NCBI RefSeq assembly: GCF_039521745.1
Contig: NZ_BAAACT010000010.1
Reading direction: 5' to 3' (one strand)
Source: Faecalicatena contorta
Lineage (GTDB): Bacteria > Bacillota > Clostridia > Lachnospirales > Lachnospiraceae
Length of the DNA stretch: 64,000 nucleotides
In this document: positions 9,422 to 16,491 of the stretch, piece after piece
Position numbering within the stretch: the first letter of the stretch is position 1
Layout of the letters: every line of letters begins with the position of its first letter
The notes under the pieces: generated by a model
The model's database searches: none
What the model was told of the DNA's origin: nothing
The model's input: only the letters and a program-made list of their open reading frames with translations
Translations under genes and position numbers: made by a program

Positions 9422-10210
9422 TTATCTGATTTTTTTTGTCAAAAACCGCCTCCAATACTTCAAGTTGGCATAAGAAGATACCCGCTTCATGTAAACTATA
9501 TCATAGGCGCCACCTAACACTCCTACAATGGGGATTCCCTGCAGAAACTTCATATACAGTAGTTCTTTTGACAATAACCCAGCCGTCATTTGAATCTCCT
9601 TTTCCCGGCTGTAATCTTCCGGGAGCTGACCCGTTTTAATATATTCATTCACTTTGCCGTTTATTTGGTTCATCTTATCACCATAAGATACTGCTCCCTG
9701 GATCAGCAATAACACAAAATACCGCTCTTCCTCTGAGTCATATTCAAAACCGTAACTCAGGGCAGTCTCATAAATGTTCTTTAATATCAGACCTGTAAAG
9801 AGCGGAATATCCGGCAGACCTATTCCTAAGGCTCCCAGACCAATCCCTGATACCCCTGAGAGTACCAGATTTTTCGCCCCCACAACTCCAGCCATTCTGG
9901 AAAAAGCACGCAGAGAATTGCGGTTCTGACGTATCTCGTCCGCATACTGATTGACCTGACAGGACTTTTCCAGTTCTTCTTTTCTATAAGTCTTTTCAAT
10001 TATTGCAGTCCCTTTCTCAAATATCATAGTAAATGCCTTGGCAAAGGCTGTATCCAATGTATGCTGCAATTTTTCCGGAACTTTCTCCGCTAATTTTTGA
10101 TTCAAATGGGTATCCTTCTTTTCCTGCCTTCCCTTTAAAAAGCCGGATTCCTTCTTCTCTAAACGATACCATTCCTTTTCAAAAGGCGTTTTTTTATGAA
10201 ATATTTCCAT
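9422..10210 (-). CDS. EcsC family protein
   Basis: 262 aa, with ATG at 10210 after GGGAGG. The central part (about 105-215) carries the EcsC hallmarks: a glycine-rich amphipathic stretch 'GVSGIGLGALGIGLPDIPLF', then 'NIYETALSYGFEYDSEEERYFVLLLI', which I recognise in two shorter pieces, 'ALSYGFEYDSEEERYF' and 'VLLLI'. The C-terminus has 'IPIVGVLGGAYD'. The family is named after a Bacillus protein linked to ABC transporter EcsAB, but its biochemical role is unresolved. It is the last chromosomal gene before ICE1 and appears monocistronic. Confidence 0.8.
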   Translation of the reverse strand: MEIFHKKTPFEKEWYRLEKKESGFLKGRQEKKDTHLNQKLAEKVPEKLQHTLDTAFAKAFTMIFEKGTAIIEKTYRKEELEKSCQVNQYADEIRQNRNSLRAFSRMAGVVGAKNLVLSGVSGIGLGALGIGLPDIPLFTGLILKNIYETALSYGFEYDSEEERYFVLLLIQGAVSYGDKMNQINGKVNEYIKTGQLPEDYSREKEIQMTAGLLSKELLYMKFLQGIPIVGVLGGAYDIVYMKRVSSYANLKYWRRFLTKKIR

Positions 10211-10457
10211 AACCGCCTTACCTCCCTAAAAGATAAATTTCCTAACCCGCAATATTTGCTATAAAAATTCCATTCTTTTCTATATAACAACTTCATAATT
10301 AATGGTAATATAAATCGTACCTTTGTTTAATATAACATAAATAGCACATTAATTTACCTGTTTTGGATATTCTTTAGAAAGTATTTAGTTCGCTGCCTCA
10401 GAAACACTTTTACTTGAATTCCCGTCGGGCCTTCTTTCATCATAAAAGCTCAGGGGA

Positions 10458-10503
10458 TAAAAAAACACCGAAAACCTTCATTGCAGCGTGAAGGTTTTCG
10501 GCA
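10458..10503 (-). terminator. Terminator of the leftward tRNA-Arg gene
   Basis: Read on the minus strand, a 13-15 bp stem built on GCCGAAAACCTTCA and TGAAGGTTTTCGG is followed by seven T residues. It directly follows the tRNA 3' half and marks native chromosome. Confidence 0.8.
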
Positions 10504-10515
10504 TTCTCTTTTCAG

Positions 10516-10558
10516 CGTTCCTGGGCGGATTCGAACCGCCGGCCTTCCGCTTAGGAGT
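10516..10558 (-). other. tRNA-Arg(CCT) 3' half; left attachment site of ICE1
   Basis: On the minus strand this reads anticodon loop CTCCTAA, stem, variable loop, T-arm GGCGG-TTCGAAT-CCGCC, and an acceptor strand ending CAGGAAC plus discriminator G. No D-arm or 5' acceptor strand exists to its right, where element DNA starts, so only the 3' half remains. The core CGCTTAGGAGT recurs at the right end of ICE1. Confidence 0.8.
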
Positions 10559-10693
10559 ATGGCTTACCATGTGATACACGGTTCGGATGTAACTTCCAAT
10601 ATCATCCCTTACGCAGAATGACTTGTAGTAAACGAACTTTATGGTGCAAAACACCTATTCTGACGCAGTTTTATGTGTCCGTTGGGTGGTCCT

Positions 10694-10713
10694 ATTAGCA
10701 AATTCTTAGCAAG
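10694..10713. repeat. ICE1 left-end arm-type repeats (2 x TTAGCAA)
   Basis: TTAGCAA occurs at 10695-10701 and 10706-10712, about 140 bp inside the left core. Three more copies lie inside the right end. The layout fits arm-type binding sites of a Tn916-class tyrosine integrase. Confidence 0.55.
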
Positions 10714-10795
10714 AGGACACCCAGCCAAAACTGATTGCTACTGCCATTCTCCACTCCCTTAGTCAAAATGACAAGGCAAATACATGGAGGTTACT

Positions 10796-10993
10796 ATGGA
10801 CAAGAAAGAGAAAAAGTCACTGCCGGAACCGCGCACATACACCGTGGAACAGATTGCGGCCATGCTCAACATCGGCCGCACAACCGCATATCAGCTCGTC
10901 AAGCAGGAGGAGTTCAGGATCGTCCGCATAGGAAATGCAATCCGCGTTTCAAAGAAATCTTTTGACGAGTGGCTGGAAAGTTTGGAATTGTGA
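10796..10993 (+). CDS. Excisionase-like helix-turn-helix protein (left end)
   Basis: 65 aa. I chose ATG at 10796 because GGAGG ends five bases before it; an ATG at 10784 overlaps that site. The protein is a single excisionase/MerR-like winged helix: 'YTVEQIAAMLNIGRTTAYQL' then 'FRIVRIGNAIRVSKKSFDEW'. It is a close paralogue of the 68-aa protein next to the integrase at the other end. By family it binds DNA and could act in excision or in control of the transfer operon downstream. A strong terminator follows directly, so it is transcribed alone. Confidence 0.85.
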   Translation: MDKKEKKSLPEPRTYTVEQIAAMLNIGRTTAYQLVKQEEFRIVRIGNAIRVSKKSFDEWLESLEL

Positions 10994-11004
10994 ATATCGC
11001 AAGA

Positions 11005-11040
11005 AACGCCGTAGGCTCAAAAAACCTATGGCGTTTTTTT
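11005..11040 (+). terminator. Rho-independent terminator after the left Xis-like gene
   Basis: AACGCCGTAGG pairs with CCTATGGCGTT around a short A-rich loop, followed by seven T residues. Confidence 0.85.
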
Positions 11041-11065
11041 ATACCCATTTTGAAGGAGGCTGGAG

Positions 11066-11587
11066 ATGAAACTGACAGAAGCAGAAATGGGGATGGTGTT
11101 TCAGATTGAAAGTACCAATCAGAACGCCGCCCTGAATGAGATTTACATGACATGGCGCTATGCGCCGAACCCGGCAACGAAAGAAACGGCGGAAGGCCTT
11201 CTGGACAAGCTCCGCCCACTGTCGGATCAGGAGTGCATGGATTTGATCCGCAAGGTGCAGGCCGAATACCGTCTGCCGGAGAAAGCCCGCACCATCGGGG
11301 AAATGCTGGCAGAGGCCAGACAGCGATCCGGGGCGCAGAAGTTATCCGGCCATGACATTATGGCTTTGGAGCGTTTCGACCCGGCGACCAGACACATGAT
11401 TGTCTTTGATGTTCTTACCCATGACTCGCCTGTTGGCTGGAAGGGTGAGAAAATGCGCCTGTTCCTGACTGACGCCGGATACAGCAAGGCTTTGGAAAAT
11501 CAGGAAAAGGGGCACATCAAAATCCGCAGCCATGCGAAGGTGCTTTCCGGCGACCTCCACTATGACCATAAAGACCGTGAGAGGTAG
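11066..11587 (+). CDS. Conserved ICE protein of unknown function
   Basis: 173 aa, with ATG at 11066 after AAGGAGG. The N-terminal 70 residues (helical, 'LTEAEMGMVFQIESTNQNAA' onward) resemble from memory the small transposon-transfer assisting proteins of Clostridia ICEs. The C-terminal part ('GHDIMALERFDPATRHMIVF', 'VLTHDSPVGWKGEKMRLFL') looks like a second small domain often seen in such elements. No catalytic motif or membrane segment is seen. It heads the rightward transfer region. Function is not known and I do not assign one. Confidence 0.7.
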   Translation: MKLTEAEMGMVFQIESTNQNAALNEIYMTWRYAPNPATKETAEGLLDKLRPLSDQECMDLIRKVQAEYRLPEKARTIGEMLAEARQRSGAQKLSGHDIMALERFDPATRHMIVFDVLTHDSPVGWKGEKMRLFLTDAGYSKALENQEKGHIKIRSHAKVLSGDLHYDHKDRER

Positions 11588-11757
11588 CCGACTGAAAACT
11601 GTATCAAAATTAGTGGGATATCTTCTGTTTTTTCCTCTGTATCTTGCGTTCTGAACAGGGCGTGGATGTTTTCCCATGCGGAAGGCTATGGAGGCATACA
11701 GACGGGTAAACCGCTCAAAATCAACACTTTTTATTTTCACAGGAAGGAGGTGCGAAG

Positions 11758-12654
11758 ATGGCTGTTTTTCGTATTGAAAAGACCCGTGATTATACGGTCA
11801 TGTCGAACCATCACTTGAAAGATCGGACGCTGACCCTGAAATCCAAGGGGCTGCTGTCCATGATGTTGTCGCTCCCTGACGAGTGGAATTACACCACCAG
11901 AGGTCTTGCGGCGATCTGCCGGGAAGGTGTGGACAGCATCGGTGCGGCATTGAAGGAGCTGGAAACCCATGGGTATATCCAGCGCACCCAGCTTCGGGAT
12001 GAAAAAGGCAAGATCACGGATACCGAGTATGTCATTTACGAAATGCCTCAGTGCGAGCCGCCGTCAAGCCCAGGTACGCCTTTACCGGGTACGGCAAAGC
12101 CATATACGGAAAACCTGGATATGGGTGTCCCGGATACGGCGGAACCGTGTACGGAAAACCCCGCACAATTAAATACTAATCAAACAAAGACTGATTTATC
12201 AAGTACGGAGATATCAAATCCTATCCAATCAAATCCCCCTACCCCCGCAGGGGCAAGGATGGGAACGGATCGGATGGGAGCCAGAGAATGTTATCGTGAA
12301 GTGATTTTGGATAACATCGAGTACAGCTATCTGGTGCAGGACAGCCACATCGACCGTGAGCAGCTTGACGAGATCGTTGACCTGATCGTGGATACCGTGT
12401 GTTCTGCCCGCAAAGTCATCCGCATTGCCGGAGACGATTATCCGGCGGAGGTGGTAAAGTCCCGGTTTATGAAGCTGGACAGTTCCCATGTTCAGTATGT
12501 TATGGACTGCATGAAGGACAACACCACCTATGTCCGCAATATCAAGAAATATCTTCTGGCGGCGCTGTATAACGCCCCGACCACCATCAACAGCTACTAT
12601 TCTTCCCTGGTGCAGCACGATATGTACGGGGACGGGCAAAGGGGGCGAGGCTAA
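11758..12654 (+). CDS. Helix-turn-helix replication-type protein (DUF6017-like)
   Basis: 298 aa, with ATG behind AAGGAGGTG. Residues 1-95 form a winged helix like those of RepA-N and phage replisome organisers ('LTLKSKGLLSMMLSLPDEWN', 'TTRGLAAICREGVDSIGAAL'). A proline-rich, low-complexity linker (about 100-170) follows. The C-terminal domain (about 175-298) matches the DUF6017 pattern from memory ('IEYSYLVQDSHIDREQLDEI', 'YLLAALYNAPTTINSYYSSL'). In this ICE class the protein is thought to help replication of the excised circle. It is followed without a gap by pcfB. Confidence 0.75.
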   Translation: MAVFRIEKTRDYTVMSNHHLKDRTLTLKSKGLLSMMLSLPDEWNYTTRGLAAICREGVDSIGAALKELETHGYIQRTQLRDEKGKITDTEYVIYEMPQCEPPSSPGTPLPGTAKPYTENLDMGVPDTAEPCTENPAQLNTNQTKTDLSSTEISNPIQSNPPTPAGARMGTDRMGARECYREVILDNIEYSYLVQDSHIDREQLDEIVDLIVDTVCSARKVIRIAGDDYPAEVVKSRFMKLDSSHVQYVMDCMKDNTTYVRNIKKYLLAALYNAPTTINSYYSSLVQHDMYGDGQRGRG

Positions 12655-13146
12655 ATGCAGGAGGAAGTAACGCGAGGTGCCGTGACGCTCATTGTTGACG
12701 GAGCCAAGCTAAGCGAGCAGGTCTTTGAAAAGACCGTCAAAAAGTTCTTGGAGGAAATCCAGAAAAGCCAGAAGCCCAAAATCTACCGCGGCAGGCAGAG
12801 CCTTAAACAGCTTGCCAGCCAGAACGCCGGTCTTGCCAATATTGAGATCAGTGACAAGAATATCAAGGCTTTCTCCCATGTGGCGAAGAAATACCATGTG
12901 GATTTTGCCTTGAAGAAGGACACCGCCGCCGAACAGCCCCGTTACCTGGTCTTTTTCAAAAGCCGGGACGCGGATGCCATCACAGCGGCGTTTCAGGAGT
13001 TTGCCAGCCGGAAAATGAGCCGTGAGGAAAAGCCCTCCATCCGGGAGCGGTTGACCCAGGCGAAGGAACAGGCGGCAGAGAAAACGGAACACCGCACCAT
13101 TGACCGGGAGAAAGTAAAGGTCAAAGATCGGAGCGTGCAGCGATGA
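12655..13146 (+). CDS. PcfB family protein (DUF3801)
   Basis: 163 aa. The ATG directly follows the stop of the upstream gene. It shows the DUF3801/PcfB pattern: 'GRQSLKQLASQNAGLANIEI', 'FSHVAKKYHVDFALKKD', 'PRYLVFFKSRDADAITAAF', and a basic charged tail. PcfB of enterococcal plasmids works with the coupling protein PcfC at the conjugation channel. The following virD4 gene overlaps it by 4 bp, which supports the same partnership here. A second, divergent copy lies in ICE2. Confidence 0.88.
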   Translation: MQEEVTRGAVTLIVDGAKLSEQVFEKTVKKFLEEIQKSQKPKIYRGRQSLKQLASQNAGLANIEISDKNIKAFSHVAKKYHVDFALKKDTAAEQPRYLVFFKSRDADAITAAFQEFASRKMSREEKPSIRERLTQAKEQAAEKTEHRTIDREKVKVKDRSVQR

Positions 13147-14900
13147 ACATGAAAAAACTGTTTTTGCTGAATCTTCCGTATCTTCTGTTTGTGTATCCCT
13201 TCGATAAGCTGGCACAGGCTTTCCGGCTTGCGCCCGGTGCTGACCTCTCTGGCAAGCTACTTTCCATCGGGGACGGCTTCACGGCAGCGCTTTCCTCTCC
13301 GTGGCTCAGTTTCCAGCCAACGGACCTGCTGATCGGCATAGCCGGTGCGGTGGTCCTTCGCATGGCGGTCTACCTGAAAGGCAAGAACGCAAAGAAATAC
13401 CGCCACGGAATCGAGTATGGTTCTGCTCGCTGGGGTACGGCGGCAGATATCGCTCCCTACATGGACAAGGACTTTTTCCAGAACATCCCTATGACGCAGA
13501 CGGAGCGGATCACAATGGCGAGCCGTCCAAAGCAGCCGAAGTATGCCAGAAATAAAAACATTCTGGTGATCGGCGGTTCCGGCAGCGGCAAGACGCGGTT
13601 CTTCTGCAAGCCGTCGCTGCTGCAAGCTCATTCATCCTATGTCTGCACCGATCCGAAAGGGACTTTGTTGCCGGAGATCGGCACTTTCCTGGAGCGGAAG
13701 AAATACCGTATCAAGTGCCTCAACCTGATAAACTTCCGAAAATCCATGAAATACAACCCACTGGCCTACATCCGGTCAGAGAAGGATATCTTAAAGTTGG
13801 TGAACGCCCTGATTATGAACACGAAGGGCGAAGGTGAAAAATCTTCGGAAGATTTCTGGGTCAAAGCGGAACGCCTCTATTATTCCGCACTGATCGGCTA
13901 CATCTGGTACGAGGCCACGGAGGAAGAAAAGAACTTCATCACACTTCTGGACCTTATCAATGCCAGTGAAGCCAGAGAAGATGACGAGACTTATCAAAGC
14001 CCGGTGGACCTGCTCTTTTCTCAACTGGAGGAACGGGAGCCGGACCACTTCGCCGTCAAGCAGTACCGCAAATTCAAGATGGCGGCGGGCAAAACCTTAA
14101 AATCCATTCTCATTTCCTGCGGTGCCCGGCTTGCCCCCTTCGATATCAAGGAGCTGCGGGACCTGATGGAATATGACGAACTGGAACTGGATACCCTGGG
14201 CGACCAAAAGACGGCGCTGTTTGTGATCCTTTCGGATACGGACAGCACTTTCAATTTCGTGGCCGCCCTCATGTATAGTCAGCTTTTCAATCTGCTCTGC
14301 GACAAGGCGGATGACTTCTACGGCGGGCGGCTGCCCGTCCATGTCCGTCTGATCCTGGACGAGTTTGCCAACATCGGCCAGATACCGAACTTCGATAAGC
14401 TGATTGCCACCATCCGAAGCCGTGAGATATCGGCTTCTATTATTTTGCAGTCGCAAAGCCAGTTAAAGACCATCTACAAGGATGCGGCGGATACCATCGT
14501 CGGTAACTGTGACAGCACCTTGTTTTTGGGAGGCAAGGAGAAATCCACCCTCAAGGAAATTTCGGAGCTGCTGGGGAAAGAGACCATTGATCTCTATAAC
14601 CAGTCCGAAAACCGGGGCAGCCAGGTTTCCCACGGCCTCAGTTATCAGAAATTAGGAAAGGAGTTGATGACCCAAGACGAATTGGCAGTGATGGACGGCG
14701 GCAAGTGTATCTTCATGCTGCGAGGCGTGCGTCCGTTCCTTTCGGACAAGTACGACCTCACCCGGCATCCGAATTACAGATACACGGCCGACGCCGACCC
14801 TAAAAATGTCTTTGACATGGAACGGTACATGAAGAAGCAGCGTGCCGTGGTAAAACCCACGGACACCTTCGATGTGTACGAGATTGACGCAACAACTTAG
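13143..14900 (+). CDS. virD4: VirD4/TraG-type coupling protein (CD1115 family)
   Basis: 585 aa. Two N-terminal membrane segments (about 5-20 and 60-78) precede an ATPase domain with Walker A 'GGSGSGKT' at 144-151 and Walker B-like 'LILDEFANIG' near 402-411. It is the type IV coupling ATPase that brings the relaxosome to the transfer channel in the cytoplasmic membrane. 'YGSARWGTAADI' upstream of Walker A is typical for this family. It overlaps pcfB by 4 bp and is followed by the Maff2 gene. Length is normal and no lesion is seen, unlike the ICE2 copy. Confidence 0.95.
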   Translation: MNMKKLFLLNLPYLLFVYPFDKLAQAFRLAPGADLSGKLLSIGDGFTAALSSPWLSFQPTDLLIGIAGAVVLRMAVYLKGKNAKKYRHGIEYGSARWGTAADIAPYMDKDFFQNIPMTQTERITMASRPKQPKYARNKNILVIGGSGSGKTRFFCKPSLLQAHSSYVCTDPKGTLLPEIGTFLERKKYRIKCLNLINFRKSMKYNPLAYIRSEKDILKLVNALIMNTKGEGEKSSEDFWVKAERLYYSALIGYIWYEATEEEKNFITLLDLINASEAREDDETYQSPVDLLFSQLEEREPDHFAVKQYRKFKMAAGKTLKSILISCGARLAPFDIKELRDLMEYDELELDTLGDQKTALFVILSDTDSTFNFVAALMYSQLFNLLCDKADDFYGGRLPVHVRLILDEFANIGQIPNFDKLIATIRSREISASIILQSQSQLKTIYKDAADTIVGNCDSTLFLGGKEKSTLKEISELLGKETIDLYNQSENRGSQVSHGLSYQKLGKELMTQDELAVMDGGKCIFMLRGVRPFLSDKYDLTRHPNYRYTADADPKNVFDMERYMKKQRAVVKPTDTFDVYEIDATT

Positions 14901-14936
14901 CCCAAAATCAAAAACATTTTTTAGGAGGACAATTTT

Positions 14937-15152
14937 ATGGAATTTTTCAACAGTGCAGTTGGTGTTTTGCAGACTCTCGTAGTGGCCCTGGGCGCAGGTC
15001 TTGGTATCTGGGGCGTTATCAACCTTCTGGAAGGTTACGGTCAGGACAACCCTGCTTCCAAAAGCCAGGGTATGAAACAGTTGATGGCCGGCGGCGGTGT
15101 CGCCCTCATCGGCATCACCCTTGTACCTCTGCTCTCCGGCCTGTTCGGTTGA
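14937..15152 (+). CDS. Maff2 family small membrane protein, pilin-like
   Basis: 71 aa, with ATG behind TTAGGAGG. Two hydrophobic segments (about 8-28 and 50-70) flank a short polar loop with 'GQDNPASKSQGMKQLMAGGG'. This fits the Maff2 family, found in Clostridia ICEs just before the VirB6-like gene, where a VirB2/TrbC-type channel or pilin subunit would be expected. The channel role is inferred from position and topology. Confidence 0.85.
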   Translation: MEFFNSAVGVLQTLVVALGAGLGIWGVINLLEGYGQDNPASKSQGMKQLMAGGGVALIGITLVPLLSGLFG

Positions 15153-15172
15153 TCGTCCGGCGGTGATCGCTT

Positions 15173-16042
15173 ATGGGCGGCATACTCGACAAACTCGATG
15201 AATGGCTTCGAGGGCTGCTCATCGAGGGAATCACGGGAAACCTGTCGGGCATGTTCGATACGGTCAATACCAAAGTAGGCGAGATCGCCGGTGAAGTGGG
15301 ACAGACGCCGCTTAATTGGAACAGCGGCGTCTTTTCCATGATCCGAAACCTCTCTGAAACGGTGATCGTTCCAATCGCCGGGGTTATCCTGACATTCGTA
15401 ATGTGTTATGAGCTGATTCAGCTTGTGACAGAGAAAAACAATTTGCATGATGTAGATACCTGGATGTTCTTCAAGTGGATTTTCAAGACTTTCTGTGCCG
15501 TTCTCATTGTGACGAACACATGGAATATCGTCATGGGTATCTTCGATGTGGGGCAAAGCGTTGTGAACAGCAGCGCAGGCGTCATCATCGGGAATACCTC
15601 CATTGATATCGGCAGCGTCATCACGGATATGGAGGCGCAGCTTGAAGCCCTGGGCACGGGAGAACTGTTCGGGCTGTGGTTCCAGTCCCTTTTTGTGGGA
15701 CTTACCATGAACGCCCTTTCCATCTGTATCATGCTTGTCATCTACGGCCGCATGATCGAGGTGTATTTGACAACTTCCGTTGGACCGATCCCGCTTGCCA
15801 CTATGACAAACCGGGATTGGAGCCATACAGGACAGAACTACTTGAAATCCCTGTTTGCATTGGCGTTCCAAGCATTTCTAATCATGGTGTGCGTGGGAAT
15901 CTACTCTGTTTTGGTACAGAGTATTGCCACGGACGGAAATATCTCAGGCGCGATATGGGCCTGCATGGGCTACACGGTCCTGCTGTGCTTCGCCTTGTTC
16001 AAGACCGGCAGCCTCTCCAAAAGCCTGTTCGGAGCGCATTAA
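15173..16042 (+). CDS. VirB6/TrbL-like polytopic transfer protein
   Basis: 289 aa. ATG at 15173 follows CGGCGGTGAT. An N-terminal amphipathic part is followed by about five or six membrane segments, including 'VIVPIAGVILTFVMCYELI', 'FCAVLIVTNTWNIVMGIF', 'SLFVGLTMNALSICIMLVIY' and 'YTVLLCFALFK'. This is the pattern of VirB6/TrbL inner-membrane channel proteins. Its place between the pilin-like gene and prgI/virB4 supports the call. Confidence 0.88.
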   Translation: MGGILDKLDEWLRGLLIEGITGNLSGMFDTVNTKVGEIAGEVGQTPLNWNSGVFSMIRNLSETVIVPIAGVILTFVMCYELIQLVTEKNNLHDVDTWMFFKWIFKTFCAVLIVTNTWNIVMGIFDVGQSVVNSSAGVIIGNTSIDIGSVITDMEAQLEALGTGELFGLWFQSLFVGLTMNALSICIMLVIYGRMIEVYLTTSVGPIPLATMTNRDWSHTGQNYLKSLFALAFQAFLIMVCVGIYSVLVQSIATDGNISGAIWACMGYTVLLCFALFKTGSLSKSLFGAH

Positions 16043-16056
16043 GGAGGCTTGATAAA

Positions 16057-16491
16057 TTGGCGTATGTAACCATTCCAAAGGATTTGACGAAAGTAAAATC
16101 CAAAGTGTTGTTTGGACTCACCAAACGGCAGCTTATATGTTTCGGAGCGGCGGCACTCATCGGAGTACCGCTTTTCTTTTTTCTCAGACGCACGGCCAGT
16201 AACAGCGCCGCCGCGTTCTGCATGATTATCGTCATGCTCCCGTTCTTTCTGCTCGCCATGTATGAGCGGCACGGCCAACCCCTGGAGGTGGTGGCCGGAC
16301 AGGTCATCCGCTGTATGTTCCTGCGGACGAAGGAACGACCTTACCAGACAAACAATTTCTACGCAGCCCTGGAGCGGCAGGCCCAGGCAGAAAAGGAGGT
16401 GAAAGCCATTGTTCAGAAAGCGAAAGCCAGAGCCGCAGGCACGGCAGACGGCAAAACCCACGGTAAAGCTCACCGCCGCAGAAAAGCGTGA
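16057..16491 (+). CDS. PrgI family membrane protein
   Basis: 144 aa from TTG at 16057, nine bases behind AAGGAGG; a longer in-frame reading from 15676 lies inside the VirB6 gene and lacks support. The protein opens with the family hallmark 'AYVTIPKDLTKVKSKVLFGL', has two membrane segments (about 25-65) and a basic tail. PrgI (VirB3-like) is a small inner-membrane component next to the VirB4 ATPase. Its tail overlaps the virB4 start by 83 bp, unusually long for this operon and implying translational coupling. Confidence 0.88.
   Translation: MAYVTIPKDLTKVKSKVLFGLTKRQLICFGAAALIGVPLFFFLRRTASNSAAAFCMIIVMLPFFLLAMYERHGQPLEVVAGQVIRCMFLRTKERPYQTNNFYAALERQAQAEKEVKAIVQKAKARAAGTADGKTHGKAHRRRKA

Larger units (their letters stand above)
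10211..10795. other. Chromosome-ICE1 junction region
   Basis: No protein gene is supported here. From left to right it holds the upstream region of the EcsC gene, the tRNA terminator (10458-10503), the tRNA-Arg 3' half with the att core (10516-10558), then ICE1 DNA with two TTAGCAA repeats at 10695-10712. Confidence 0.7.

Noticed and set aside
10516..10640. A complete tRNA gene at the left ICE1 end
   Set aside because: Only the anticodon loop, T-arm and 3' acceptor strand can be folded; to the right there is no D-arm or 5' strand.
15676..16056. Long N-terminal extension of the PrgI frame
   Set aside because: It lies inside the VirB6 gene in another frame; the family N-terminus begins at TTG 16057 behind AAGGAGG.
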